From NCBI GenBank assembly GCA_018398765.1, contig JAHBMJ010001109.1, forward strand, positions 1 to 35,720: 35,720 nt of DNA. Direction: 5' to 3'. The stretch's first letter is position 1. Each line of letters opens with the position of its first letter. Source of the stretch: Chromera velia. Taxonomy: Eukaryota > Sar > Chromeraceae. The notes under the pieces are model-generated. The model was not told where the DNA came from. It did not search any database and saw nothing but the letters and a program-made list of their open reading frames with translations. Below are positions 1 to 11,900 of this stretch, piece by piece. The position numbers were made by a program, and so were the translations under genes.

Positions 1-32
1 CCCCCCCCCCCCGGCCCCCCCCCCCCCCCCCC
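1..32. repeat. Poly-C tract at window edge
   Basis: The first 32 bases are C except for two G residues at 13-14. This could be a true homopolymer or low-quality sequence at a contig edge. No function is inferred. Confidence 0.8.
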
Positions 33-50
33 TACCGACGGACCGACCCA

Positions 51-121
51 CCCTGCATGCAGAGGTTTATTCTTATGGTTTATTCTGTATGAAAGTGAAC
101 GACGGACCCTGCATGCAGAGG
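51..121. repeat. 15-bp direct repeat, two copies
   Basis: The same 15 bases, beginning ccctgcatgcag, occur at 51-65 and 107-121. Each contains the palindrome TGCATGCA. The second copy overlaps the 3' part of the EF-hand exon on the minus strand, so the duplication may have created alternative exon ends. Confidence 0.8.
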
Positions 122-635
122 ACGGTCTCCTCGTCCTCGGGAGGGATTCCGAAGCTGTTCAGGAGTTGCTTCACCTCCCTCTTCGAGAGCGCGTTGTCCC
201 TATTCGTGTCGAAGTAGTCGAAGGCCATACGAATCTCTTCCATCTGTATACAGAAGAGAATTGATGTATATACTCGCTCACATGTATATATGGTCATTCG
301 TTTGTCGAAGTACGCACTTGAAGGCCGCACGGATCTCTTGCATCTGCAGCGTCCGAGAAAAGCAGCAGGAGATGAACGCACAGACAATCAAGAACTGCTT
401 TTAGATAACAGCACTGGTCGCGGAGAAAGTTGGTCTGACCGTCTACATCACCAACCACACTTCTGTCAAGTGCTTCACGAACCGCAATCACACATACCCC
501 TCCACGTATATATATACGCACCCTTGCTTCCTTCAGCACATCCGGAGCAGCGACGAGAGACTTTCGGGCACCCAGCCGGCTCTCTGGCGAGTTCACCGCG
601 GCACTGGCCGCAGCCTTGAGCCTATTACTGAGCAT
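107..635 (-). CDS. EF-hand protein, calmodulin/centrin-like (partial, 5' exons only)
   Basis: Two exons are seen on the minus strand. Exon 1 runs from ATG at 635 to 522 (38 codons, basic/Ala-rich) and ends at donor GTGCGT. Exon 2 starts at 243 after TATACAG and joins in phase 0, giving KEAR-MEEIRMAFDYFD. Residues 50-61 form a canonical 12-residue EF-hand loop: D50, N52, D54, S58 and E61 fill calcium positions 1, 3, 5, 9 and 12. It is flanked by an entering helix (EEIRMAF) and an exiting helix (KREVKQLL). In calmodulin and centrin this is the first of up to four hands, so a calcium-sensor role is likely. The exon end is uncertain (about 107, or 50 bases further). The remaining hands should lie left of the window. 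A start upstream of 635 cannot be excluded. Confidence 0.7.
291..343 (-). pseudogene. Broken duplicate of the EF-hand exon inside intron 1
   Basis: On the minus strand, CTGCAG is followed at 343 by a stretch that aligns to the true exon at 243 over about 50 bases. Both read M-x-E-I-R-x-A-F, then share ACTTCGAC and ACGAAT. Small insertions in this copy shift the frame, lose the EF-hand loop and lead to a TGA after about 16 codons. It retains a good acceptor and has an internal GTGCGT donor-like site. It looks like a tandem exon duplication that has decayed, or that acts as a poison exon. Confidence 0.65.
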
Positions 636-1605
636 TCTTCTGTCCAATGGATTGGCTCCTCCCGACTGAGGACTTCAACTTCGAAGGAAAGCGACCTGAT
701 GCGGTCCTTGCCAGGTTGTCAGAGAAAGCGAAGGCCTTCTTCCTTTTCCTTGACTTGGCTGGCAGAGGGCTAGAGAGAGTCTGAATCCAGATTGTCCGTG
801 ACGTTCGGCAAACGAAAAGAAGACCAAAGGTCAGAGATCTTTCGCTCAGTCTGCCCAGCACTCTGAGGACCTTTCGGTTCACTTACAAATGACCTCGGGG
901 TGGACGTCTTGGTTCTCTACACGATCATTCGCTCTGTGTCGATCAACGAGTGAACCGGTCTTTGTGTGCCTGATCGAATTCAATGACTTGCCGAGGGTCG
1001 AACACTCTAATATAAGTCACCGAGCTATATAGATTTGTATGACTAATAATGGCATATATATAGCATGTTAAAATTATTAATTGAAAAAATTTTCAGAAAA
1101 AAAAAACGTCTATATTTTCTGCACGCATGTATGTCGCGCCGCGCGGCCATGCAGCATGCCCCGCGTGAGCACGGCCCGCGGTCCATTCCCCCTCTCACCT
1201 GTGAAGGCGAGAGAGAGAGGGATTTCTACCGAAGATCACCGAAGTATACCGAAGTAAATATCCTCGGAAGCTGCCACTACACATGCATCATAGCCGTGTT
1301 GTGTAATCTGTGTTTCGCCTCATCGGTGACACTCGTGCGTACAGGAACGTGACAGAGGGAATGCAACGAGCGAATATGATGCACTCGTGAGTGATGGGTC
1401 GGACGGCGTCTCCCGCGTCCTTCAGACCTGCTGGATATGTTCTGTATTTAATTGCCAGCTCAGATGGGTCGGACGGTCTGAGTCCTCCCCTCTCTAGTCG
1501 ACCTGCGTCTTCAAGCTAGAGGTGAAGGATTTTCCGCCTCTGGTTTGACTGACTGGATTGACGGGGAGAGAGAGAGTGTCCCTCCAAAAAACCACAACGA
1601 CAGCG
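636..1605. other. Intergenic region between divergent genes
   Basis: This lies between the minus-strand EF-hand gene and the plus-strand acyltransferase, so it should hold both promoters. The part at 1020-1110 is AT-rich with short TA runs. The 1380-1480 part holds two copies of gatgggtcggacgg (about 1394 and 1464). I see no supported coding exon, though a 5' exon of the EF-hand gene could lie within 640-880. Confidence 0.5.
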
Positions 1606-4600
1606 ATGAAACAAGAATCCTATGCTTCAGAAGGTCGGAGGCTGGATGTTGAGGGCCTTCGCGCTGTGGCCATCATTCTTGTGCTGCTCTTCCACTCGGA
1701 GCTTTCCCTCTTTAGCAGGGGCTTTGTGGGGGTCGATATTTTCTTCGTCATCAGCGGCTTCGTCATCACGCGCCTCCTGTACCGTCAGTCCTTCAAATCG
1801 CTTCAACGTGCATGGATTTACCTGGGAGAAAAGACACTCAGACTGCCTTTTCCTCTCCCACAGACTCAGCAGATCCGCACTTTTCCTTTTCCCTTCTGTG
1901 TTCTTGTGCTGTAAGCTCCTCAGACTGTCACTCAACGCATCAATCAACCCCGTCGCCTTAACAGCGACTCGTTTAATTATATCCTCCCTCTATTCTCTTG
2001 AAGGTGAAATTCAAAAGACGGGCACTTTGGATGCCTTCAACTTCTACGGCCGTCGAGTAAAGCGTCTGCTCCCCGCCGCGTGCTTGGTACTGACCGTCAC
2101 TGCACTCTGTACGGCGGTCTTCTCGAGACCTTCCGTGCGCTCAGACGACCTGCAGCAGATCGCTCTCGCCAGCGGCTACGGATTGAACATCTACTTTGCC
2201 GTAACGGGAGAGGAGTACATGAAGGAAGGAGAGGCCGACAGAACCCTTGCAGGTCTGTATCAGATCGAGCGATGAATTTTCTTTTTTTTTTGCCTTTACT
2301 TGTCTGGCCAGCTCGTTCTTTATGCATACCCCCGCGTCAGACTCGTGCACCGTGAGCGCGGGGCTTTTGAACTTCTGTTGGTTCACTTTGGTTCATGTAC
2401 CTCTGTCTGTTGTTTGTGTGTCTCTATGAGCGGATGTCCGTGAAGAACCTGTCCGTGCGGGGCGCCGCAGTTGCCTGTCTCCGGTAAGTAAAGAAACATG
2501 AAGGAACAACAACAGTTGGTTGGTGTGCTGAAACTGTAGATCCCAATTAAAGGTTTTTTCTTCCGTCTTTATGCGATGCATCGTGCTGCAGTGGTCCACT
2601 TTTGGTCCTTGAACGTCGAGGAACAGATGTACTTCGTGTGGCCCTGGGTTCTTCTCCTGGGCCTTCGCATGCCGTCCCGTGTGTGCACTGCGTTCTTCTC
2701 GGTTCTGGGGGGGGTGTCGTTCCTGGCGTGTGTGTTCGTGGCGGCGGGACAGCACCATCCGTGGGCATTCTTTGCTCCCTGGTTCCGGGGCTGGCAGTTT
2801 CTCCTCGGTGCATTGTGCGTTCCGTTGGAGGCAAGAATAGAGGACGGGCTCGCAAGGGCGTATGCCAGCGTTGAGTGTGCACACTGCACCAATGGCACTA
2901 TGCATGCGGTTGTTCTGAGGCAGTTTCAGTGCTGCTGCCTCGTGATTGGGTCCCTTTGCCTCCTCGGTTCTCTGTTCGTTCGCACGGAGTGCTGGCCGAA
3001 TGCTCAGGCATTGGTTCCGTCCGTTGGCGTTGCTTTGACGATCGTTGCGCTCACAAATCCTCCCAGAGGGTTAGACAAGGGCGACTGTTGTGCGGTCGGG
3101 TACGAAACGGAAGGGTTTGGGCGTGGTCGTCAGGCCGATCCTGTACGGGGGTTGGAGCATGAAGAGACAGAAGCGGAGGGGGTTTGTGGGGGGGAGACGG
3201 GAAAGAGTTGTGGTCCTTGTCTTTCTTCGTCTGCTTCTTTTCCTCCTCTAGAGTCCAGTGCCCGAATGGAAGACAGCAGTGAGAAGGAAGCAGAGGAACG
3301 TGAGAGGGAGAAGAGGAGGACGGGATTGAAAGGAATGGGTGGGGGAGGTGGTGTGATGGACGTCTCTTCGTCTGCTTCAGCTTTTTCCTCGCGTCCGTCG
3401 TCCTCTCACAGGTCCCAAGCAAAGGAAAAAGAAAAAGAAAAAGGGAGCATCTCTTCGGGCGTCTCCACAGAAGATGAAGGGGGGGAGGCAGAGTGGTCTG
3501 GGTGGAGTGCGAAAGAACTTCCTGACGGACACAACCCGCTTTGTTACCTGAAGGACAATGAGAGAGGGGGGGCTCGTGTGCTGTCCTCTTTTGCTTCGTT
3601 GCTCTCTTCTCCTTTTTTGGTCTGGTTGGGGGGGTTGTCTTACTCTGTCTACCTCTGGCACTGGCCTGTGATCGTTTTGATCAAGAGGCTACACTCGAAC
3701 TACAGTCAGTCAGTCAGTCAGTCAGTTGTTGGACGGTCAATTGCTTGAAAAAAACATCTCCCTTCCTTCCACTCCGTCTGTGTGTGTGTGTCTCTCTCTC
3801 GCTTTGTTTGTTTCTTTCTCTGTTTCTTTTTTTCTCTCGTCTTTTTCATCCATTCGTTTGTCTATTTTTATTTTCTCCTCTCATTTTCCTAACATACATA
3901 TTCTACATGTATGTGTCTTTTGTCATTCATTTTTGCAGAGGGAAGTCTGTGGGGGGGCATGGAGGATATTCCCCTTCCCTTTCTCCTCTTGGGTGGCTGT
4001 CTGCTCTCGTTTCTCCCCGCCTTGATCTCCCTCAAGTGCGTGGAGACCCCTCTGCGCAAAGCCCCCCATCCGGGGGGGCGTCCCTTTTGGTCCCTTTTTT
4101 GGGGCTGCGTTTTCTCGTTTGGTCTCGCTGGGCTCTTCTGGCTGGGCTCCACCAGCGGTGCCCCCCAAATCCTGGAGAGCCTGCAGGCCTCGTGGGCGGG
4201 GCGGAGGGGGGCGAGGGTGTGGCAGCGTGTGGACATGAGTGTGGTCAATTGGGCAGCTCCTGGGAGGGGGGAGGGGTCCCGTGTGATCCCCTGCGGTGCG
4301 GAGGCGTGCGGGGAACCAGTGGTAGGGCGGGTGTGCAGCTTGTTTGCCTCGGGAGTTAGGCATGCGCAACATAGCAGAAAGAGACAGAGGTTAGAGCTCC
4401 ATTTGTTTGGAGACAGTCATATGCAAAATTTTAATTTCAACTTCAGAGCCTGGGCAGAGGAGCAGGCCCCGAATGTCCGAATTCTGGCCACAGAGAAAAA
4501 GGCATGTCGGTACTCGGACGCGCCTGTGATGGCTCATTGTGGGTATGATGGGGAGGTTGTCCCCTGCACCATGTGGAGAGAAAAGGTGCTCGAGGAGGTT

Positions 4601-5803
4601 TTCGGTGTTGAACCCAGAAAACTTCATGAACACCCTCGAGAGCTGTCGCTTCTGTCCTTGCACAGCCAGCCGTCAAAGGAAAAGGTGAAAGAGAAACTGA
4701 AACAGTTGCAGCAGAATCATCACCACGCTCTGCTGCCCTATGACGGCCGCCTGCTACCGAGAGACCCCACGCAGACAGAGCAAATCGATGCGCGGAGGAT
4801 TCTTCAACCACTCGACGGCAGCTCACCTGAGCCCGATGTAAACAGAGCCGAGACGAATGGAAGAACGGAAGAGCATGAGGGAGAACACCAGCAGCACCAT
4901 GATCACAGAAGGAGAAAGAGACGGAGGAGACGGGTGGTTGTCCTGTCTGAGGCTTGGACCTGGGGGGAGGAAACGATTGATCCGTTGACAGGGGAGCGAG
5001 TTGAGGGCACAGACAGAGCGGAGGAAATTGTGAGAGAGGGAAGGGAACGCACAGTGAGCAGGCTGCTGGCTGCGGGTGAGTGAGTGGCTGCATAGGGGTT
5101 TGGATCGGGGGGAGGGGAGCTGTGCGTCCGTACGTGTGTTTGAAGGTCCCTCAATTCTGTGTGTGTGTGTGTGTTTGAAGCTCTCACGTTTTTCTTTTTT
5201 TCGCGTGGTTCTGAAAACGTGACGCGCTCACACTCGCACGGTGCTTTCCCCCTGAATTTTTCATTTTCGACCTTGTTTTGTTCGTTCGTTCGTTTGTTCG
5301 CGGAGGGGTCGGTAGGACTGCCGGCATGCCTGCCTGTCAAAACCTCTCTCTCCCGTCTGCGCTTCTCTCTCTCTCTCTCTCTCTTACTCTCTCTCCTTCT
5401 GTCTCTCTCTCTTCCATTCTTTCGCCTTCCCCTTCTGTCGTTCTTTCTTTCTGTTTGAGTCCCCGACCACGAAATGAAAGGTGTTGCAGTATGGCCGGCT
5501 AGAAAAAAGTTTTTGCATGGAGCTCGGAAAGTCGCCCAGACGTGACACAGTTGAAGCGACTGCGTATTTTTTCGTGTCTTCCTTTTCTTCTCGCATCAAC
5601 CAGACAGGCGAGTAAGAAGAACTGGAAAACAGAGAACCAAGTCAGAAGATTGCTTCCTTTGTTGCAAGTGTTTGCTCTAAAGAAAGAGGTGTCAAGGAGG
5701 CAGAGGTACAAGGAGGGAAAAGGAGACGAAAGGAAGGCGGGGCATCGGACCTTCTCCGGTTCCCTTCCTACGTTTGCTTGTTTGAAGACTGCGACTTTGA
5801 ACG

Positions 5804-5842
<39 letters not shown>

Positions 5843-7353
5843 GCAACGACGTGCTCCTGCTGAGGTCCACCCCGAGGGGGTATGTGATGAGTGCCTTGTG
5901 TCTTGTGGACTTCGGGGGACAGTCCGGGCAGTGCGGAGAGAAGTTTGTGTCCGAAGACTTGGGCAGGCTGGTGAACAGAGAGGTGGGAAGAGAAAGGGAA
6001 GGGCCGAAGGACAGCTTTGCTAGGAGAGAGGGAGAGGGGGAGAGTCCCTTCGGACCTTCATCTTTACTGGCGGAGAATCGGACAGAAGGAAGACTGCAGG
6101 TCGGTACGGGTACGGTAGGCCGAACTTGGTCTGTATGAGAAGAGAAGAGAAGAGAAGAGAAGAGAAGAGAAGAGAAGAAGTCTCATGCATGCATTGGGGC
6201 CCGACTCCTTCTGATGGTTGTATCATATAAGCCTTGAGTCTGCAACGAAAGCCCCTGGAAGGAGAGGGTGGCGGGGTGAGGCGGGAGGATCTAATCTGCA
6301 GGAAAGAAAATCAGTTGTGTGAGTGGGTGGGTGGGATAGAATCCATGACTGCCTTCCATATATCGATCCATTGTGGATTGCAAGGGTGGAACGTGCGTGC
6401 GTCATTAGATGTGAGTTTGTAGCCGAAGAAAGGGAAGAAGCCTATCCGCCCCTCCCTTTTGAATGGCCTTCAAAAGCTGCAATCTCTTTTTTGAAATAGA
6501 CCTACCGATCAGTTTGGTTGCAACGATAGTAATGCATGCATCCATCCATTCATTCATTTGGTGTCGGTGGGCTTCCCTTATCGATCCGGGCCTGGTTGGA
6601 TCGACAGACGCGCATCCGTTCTCTTTTCTTTGTTCTTCTCTGTGAGTGCGAGTGTGTCCTGCGCGCACAGGTTGTTGACGTGAACGATGCGTCTCTTTGA
6701 GAGTGAGTCACGGTGTGTGGATTCATTTATTTCTCATGATACTGCTTTATCGTGGATTGAATGCATATCAATCAGTCCTTTTGTTTGTGCATTATGTCCG
6801 TGTCCGTGTTCAGGTCTGCGACTTCAACGACTTCTTCTGTGATGATCATGAGGGGACGAGCCGGCAGCATGAAGATGAAGAAAGAGGAAGAAGGATCACT
6901 CGAGAGTTGAAACGAAATTTTGAACTTGAGGAACAAGAGACACCTTCTCCTTCCGAAGGGCAAGGTGGGGGAGGTGCGTTTTTGTCTTTGTCTGCTGGAA
7001 CACAGGCGGGCCGGGGCGTCTTCTCCTTCTCTTCTGTTTCCTCCGCGTCCATGGGGGCCAGAACCTCCCGTCGGTGTAACGCTGCCGTGCGTCACGCGGA
7101 CGGGCTGCCTCTTCTGTACGACAGTGACCACTTCTCCTTTGGCTTCTCTACCTCAAGGGGTTGGAAAACGTTCTTCGTCGAGCGTCTCGAGTTCTGCCTC
7201 GGTAACCTCGGGGTGTCGGAGGCTGACCTGAGGGGACCCCCCCCAAAGGACCACAGGGTGAAAGCAGTCGTGGAGAGGGGGCCTGGTGGAAGCATTCACA
7301 GGGTGGGGGAAGTAGGAAGGAGCGATAAGAAGGCAGAAGCGGAGAAGAAATGA
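1606..7353 (+). CDS. OafA-type membrane acyltransferase fused to SGNH hydrolase domain
   Basis: Six exons: 1606-1783, 2004-2252, 2592-3704, 3939-5075, 5843-6099 and 6814-7353. They join in frame to 1157 aa. The N-terminal acyltransferase-3 domain shows GLRAVA with the conserved H30, FVGVDIFFVISGF (40-52), HFWSLNVEEQ (145-154) and LSYSVYLWHWPVIVL (490-504), and has several membrane segments. The C-terminal SGNH domain has the nucleophile motif GDSH (671-674, S673) in exon 4 and the D-x-x-H motif DSDH (1081-1084) in exon 6. In bacteria such fusions O-acetylate sugars on lipopolysaccharide or peptidoglycan: the membrane half passes acetyl groups to the SGNH half. Here a glycan or glycolipid in the secretory pathway is a plausible acceptor (inference). 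Residues about 300-470, between membrane segments, are a hydrophilic low-complexity insert that bacterial relatives lack. ATG 1606 starts just before the domain; an in-frame ATG at 1558 would add 16 residues. Confidence 0.88.
3705..3724 (+). repeat. (GTCA)5 starting exactly at a splice donor
   Basis: Intron 3 of the acyltransferase opens with five GTCA units followed by GTTG. The first unit is the donor GTCAGT. Each following unit regenerates a GTCAGT four bases downstream. Confidence 0.85.
5353..5412 (+). repeat. (CT)n-rich tract in acyltransferase intron 4
   Basis: This is an almost pure run of CT dinucleotides with a few interruptions. It lies upstream of exon 5 and is complementary in type to the AGAGA array downstream of that exon. 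Confidence 0.85.
5807..5839 (+). repeat. (GT)n tract abutting splice acceptor
   Basis: About 16 GT units run directly into the CAG at the end of intron 4 (5842). They replace the usual polypyrimidine tract. Confidence 0.9.
6138..6178 (+). repeat. (AGAGA)n array in acyltransferase intron 5
   Basis: About eight copies of a pentanucleotide AGAGA/GAGAA, just downstream of exon 5. Confidence 0.85.
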
Positions 7354-8465
7354 GAGAGAACACTGTCTTCAACGGCTGCCGCTAGCGGTCGGTCAATAAC
7401 ACAGCTAGCCTGCATGCCTCCTCTTCCCTTCTCTTATCTTTTCTGTCCTTCCACACAAAATGCAAAAAAGGACCACTCGGCATTCAATTCGATCTGAACA
7501 CTTCTTTTGCCTGGTTTCCCTCTCTCCTCATTTCCTTTTCCCCTTTCTCCTTTCTTTTCTTCAAACCCTCGCATATCCTCACAGATTTCCGTTTTCTCTT
7601 TTTGTTTCTCTTGTTCATCATTTCGAGCATCCTCCGTTTGCTTCGTCTCAACTCCTTTCTCTGCCATGCTTCCTGCCTTCCTTCCTTCCCTTCGTTCCTG
7701 CTTGTCTGCAGGCTGCCGCTCGACTGTACCACCTGAGATTTACGCAAGAGGAGGAGATGAGAGTAAAGACGTCCTAAAGAAGGCCCCATGCACCCTACTC
7801 ACAATGACGAAGTCCTGTTTGTTTCAATCTACATGCAACACAAGCATCTCATTGCAACTTCGCTCTGCGGAAACCGTAATGGAATGTTATTTCAGGCCTC
7901 TGAGTTCTTGATTTGTCCCTATGCATGCAGCAGACAAGGAAACCTCGAAAAAAAGTGCAGAACTGAGAACCTGAGAACCCTTCATCTGCCAGTCTAGCTG
8001 CCAGTGCATTAACCATTATGTCGTTCAGCCAAAATTGAAATTAAACAACTTTCAAGTTAAACATTTAACTTTGTTAATGACGTTCGCTATGGGATGTGTC
8101 AATCTATATGATGACATAATGATATGATTGAACGATTGATTATGATGATTTTTATAGTGATTTTTATTCTACTTTTTATTAATTGATTGATTGATTGACC
8201 AAGCATGCTGCATGCAGCTGCCAGCTGTCGATCACTTGATTGCAACTTATGATTCGAAGTTATAAAATTCAAACTATAAGTTTGAAAAGAGCTTCAAACT
8301 TTTTAAAGCTAGTCTAAATTTAATTTTATCACTCATTTTTTTAAATGTGAAGCGCCAATCTTTTTATAGATTAACATCATTATAACTTTACAGCATACTC
8401 AATCTGATTCGGAGTCAATCATTCAAATTCTCACCAACATAATACATGCATATGACACTTCAAAC

Positions 8466-8497
<32 letters not shown>

Positions 8498-8572
8498 TAC
8501 ACACACACACATATATGGAATTGAGACACTTATATATATATGCGCATATAACATTTAAAACTATTTTATTTA

Positions 8573-8613
<41 letters not shown>

Positions 8614-8992
8614 TTAAAAAAATTGAAAAAACCGCTTCTACAACCGTTTTGAAGTTGTCAAAGATTAAGAAGGCGCATTGTGATGATCGGAAGAATAGAT
8701 GCAGAAGCAGAAGTTCAAAGGCCCTTGTTGCATGATTGGTTGGCTTCCCAGTTGAACTTAAATTCTTTCATTTTCCCCATCTGTATGACTTCCGAGCGCA
8801 GAATGATGTGGTAGGCTCATCAGTGATTCAGTTAAGGTAGATGACAGTCCCTAAAAAATGCGTTTCTGCAAAATCAAGCAGACGCAAATCGGTTTGCTCG
8901 CTGATTGACTGGGAAGAGAATGCATTTCCCGTGGAGTGAGTCCATTAATTATTCTGCCAGCCAGCCAACCGGCTAGCGAGGTGAATTTGAAT
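7354..8992. other. Convergent intergenic region, AT-rich second half
   Basis: This lies between the stops of two convergent genes and should hold both 3' UTRs. Positions 7440-7700 are pyrimidine-rich. From about 7990 to 8680 the composition turns strongly AT-rich with TA, ATTT and CA runs and short fragments shared with other AT-rich blocks (for example aagttataaaattcaa at 8257, also near 26288). No coding exon is supported. Confidence 0.6.
8466..8607. repeat. TA / CA / ATTT microsatellite cluster
   Basis: TA repeats at 8466-8491 and 8583-8607, a short CA run near 8500-8512 and ATTT units near 8574-8584. Confidence 0.85.
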
Positions 8993-11900
8993 TTACTTTA
9001 GCGCCTCTGCATGGAACGTGGAGACGACAATCGGGAGGGCTCCGGGAGGGGATGCTGAGTCTGTCTGGGTTTCCCCCTCCGTCCTCTGCTCCAGAAGAAA
9101 AGGGTGGGGGTCCAAACTCGCCTCGTGCTCTTCTTTCTCTGTCCCTCCTAGTGGCGGATCTGCACAAACCGCAGCGGCTGGCGGGGGGAGGGCAATGTTG
9201 TTCTTTTCCATTTGGGGTTGTTGTTGCGGCTTTGTCTGTACATGTGGTGGGATGGTGGGGCCGTGGGATGGGACTTTGATTGTTCTCTCCTCCATGTCCT
9301 GCCGCATCATCAATCGGGCGATCTGGAGCTTCGACATGGATTCGGAAATTGTGAAGGCAGACGCAGCCATTGGGCAGTGGGAGTCTTGCATTGGCATTGG
9401 TGCCTTTGTGGGCTGACTGGAGACGGGAACGGGTTCCTCAGCATTGAGGAACTTGCTGGTAGTGCCCTTCTCGGGCTGAGGACTTGAGGTCGGATTCGAG
9501 GAGGTGAAATTGGGGATTGATTTTGGTGCTGGTGCTGTTGGGTTCGTGCTGACTGTGCCTATTGCGTTGTTGTGTTGCTGCTGTTTTTGGCGTTCCTGGT
9601 CCTTTCGTTTCTTGAATGCAACAACGGCTGCAAGGTCGAGTGGGGGGACTTGCACAGGCACAGGAGGGGATCTCCTATCTGGTACACCAGCAGGCTCTCT
9701 CCCTTCCTTCTCGACAGGCGCCAGCTGCTGCTGCTGCTGCTGCAGACACACAGCTGCAGGGACTGGACTTTTCTCGCTTACGCGTTCTTGGGTGCGTGGA
9801 GCAGTGTCGGTGTGGGGTTGAGTGCGGATCCACTGGGCAGAAAACGGACCCGGGGGCACTTCATTGACTTTCAAAGATTCGGAACCACCGGTGACACGCA
9901 CGTTCAAAGTACCAGCAGACTCTGCCCCCACTGTCAAGTCCTCTCGTGTCCGCCCTCCCGCCCTTGCCCCTGTAGTTTTGGTGGTGTGTTTGGCGTTGGA
10001 GGGGACACACCCCCCTCTCTCCCTCTGCTCCCACAAAACCCGCTGCTTCTCATATTTCTGTTCCACTTTCATGATCTCTGCGGCAGCAACAAGGGCGGCT
10101 GCAGCTCTTCTCTTGTCTGGAGGAACATATCTCCATGCAGGAGACAGAGAGGGGGAAGTGATGAGACCACCACAGCAATTCTGAAGATCCTTTCGAGGGC
10201 CCCCCAACTCAAAAAAATGAAAAGAGGATCCACCCCCGACACCACCCGAGGGACCGGACTCAGACGCCCCGTGTGGCATCATCCCGGACACCCCTCTAGT
10301 CCCCCCAAAGGCACTCACCAACATATTCAGCCCCTGAGGAGACGAGGCACCTGGAGAGGAGGCGGACGCAGCCTCCACGGCATTGACGAAAGAAGAGACC
10401 AGGGGTGGGCCCTCTGGACGGGCCCCGGCATACCGATTCCCCTGCTGTCGCGGCAGAGGAGCAAAATTATGGTGTTTTAGCTTCCCCGCCTGCAAGAAGC
10501 GCATGAACCATCCATCCATACAAAATAAGGAAGGAAAGAGAAGAGGGACTCCCACCAATGAAAAAACCCAGACAGAGTCAGTAAAGGAAAACAATTATTG
10601 AAACAGATGCATTGAGAAAGGAAAAAAAAGTCTTCACGTGGAGAGAAAAAAAAGGCCCTGTATGTCATAAGACAGACATGTAGACAGATGTATTGATAGG
10701 CACGTACAGGAAGCTGCATGCCTTCCTACTGATACAAAAGCAGACAGACAGACGCCTCTAAGGAGTCATCTCGAGCAAAGGAATATGAAAAAGCGTGCAT
10801 ATCTTGTAACCCGTCAAAGCAGGAAGGAGAAAGCAATCAATGCATTCATCCAAGGAAATCCCTGCATATCTGCTAGATACCTGTGAGAGGAAGTGGAAAC
10901 CCAATTCTGGAGATCCCGTCGACGACGACAGAGATGTTGAGTGTCCCACAGGTACTTGGTTGGCCTCTGTGAAGATGTGCTCGGTCTCGCTCTCTACCTC
11001 TTCTTTCTCCCTAGGCCTCAACCCCTTTCCAGTTGTGTTTTTTGAGGGTGGAGAGGACTTGTTGATCCTTCTGCTGAGTCTCTCTGGCGACCTTCTCTTC
11101 CTCTGTTGGGGCGTCTGGAGAAGACGTGCGTGCTTTCTTCTCTGCCTCTGCTGACGAAGCAAGTTGGGAGAAGACGCAGCTCTAACGAGGCAGTTGTGTG
11201 CGCAAGGGGGCATGGTTGTGTCAGCAGAGTATCCCTGGTTGGGGAGAGTCGTACGAGACGGTATGTGTAGGGGTGGGGTGGGTCGAGCTGCGGATGGGGG
11301 AATTTTCGGGTGTCTTCGCAGTGACGCCCTCCATGAGGGAAGTGAAAGGGGGTCAATCAGAGACCTCTTGTGTCGAAGCTCTGCCAAATGGGCTTCTCGT
11401 CTTTCATGCTTCCGTGCTTCGCTTAGGCCGTTTTGGCTCTGTTGGTGTTTTTGGATGGACGCACAACGCCTGGGTCTACGGGGGGGGGTGGTTGTCTGTC
11501 TCTGAGGCTGATGGGGGTGCGTTCGAGCGGCAGCAGAGGAAGTTTGTAGCAGTGTCTCTCTTGTCTTTCCTGCCACAACTGCGCCTCCCTCTTCGGATGT
11601 ATTTGCAGGCACCGACAGAGAGAGAGAGGCTTGGGGAGATCTATCGAGGTCCGTCGAGGTCTTCTCCTTCTGACTCTCGGACGCCCAGCACTCCTCCACG
11701 TATACTGGAGGCGACACTTCAATCCCATCATCTTCCTCCTCTGCCCCTTCTGTGTGAGAGTGGTGGTCAGCTGGAGGCTCTTGCTTCGATAGAGACACAG
11801 AGGGCATGAGGATTTCTTCTGAGGAGCGCTGCGGGAGGAGAGGGGCGAATGGTACTGACGAACTATGAGAACTTTCGCTCTCTGGAGGTCTGATGCCTCT

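Noticed and set aside
2431-2483. Possible extra exon in acyltransferase intron 2 ending at a strong GTAAGT
   Set aside because: Exon 2 ends and exon 3 begins in the same phase, so an inserted exon must be a multiple of three. None of the upstream AG sites I tried gives that length, and direct joining restores the conserved HFWSL motif.
6671-6702. Possible micro-exon VVDVNDA before GTGAGT in acyltransferase intron 5
   Set aside because: It has an acceptor and a donor, but in the required phase it meets TGA. Joining 6099 directly to 6814 is in phase and gives the expected domain.
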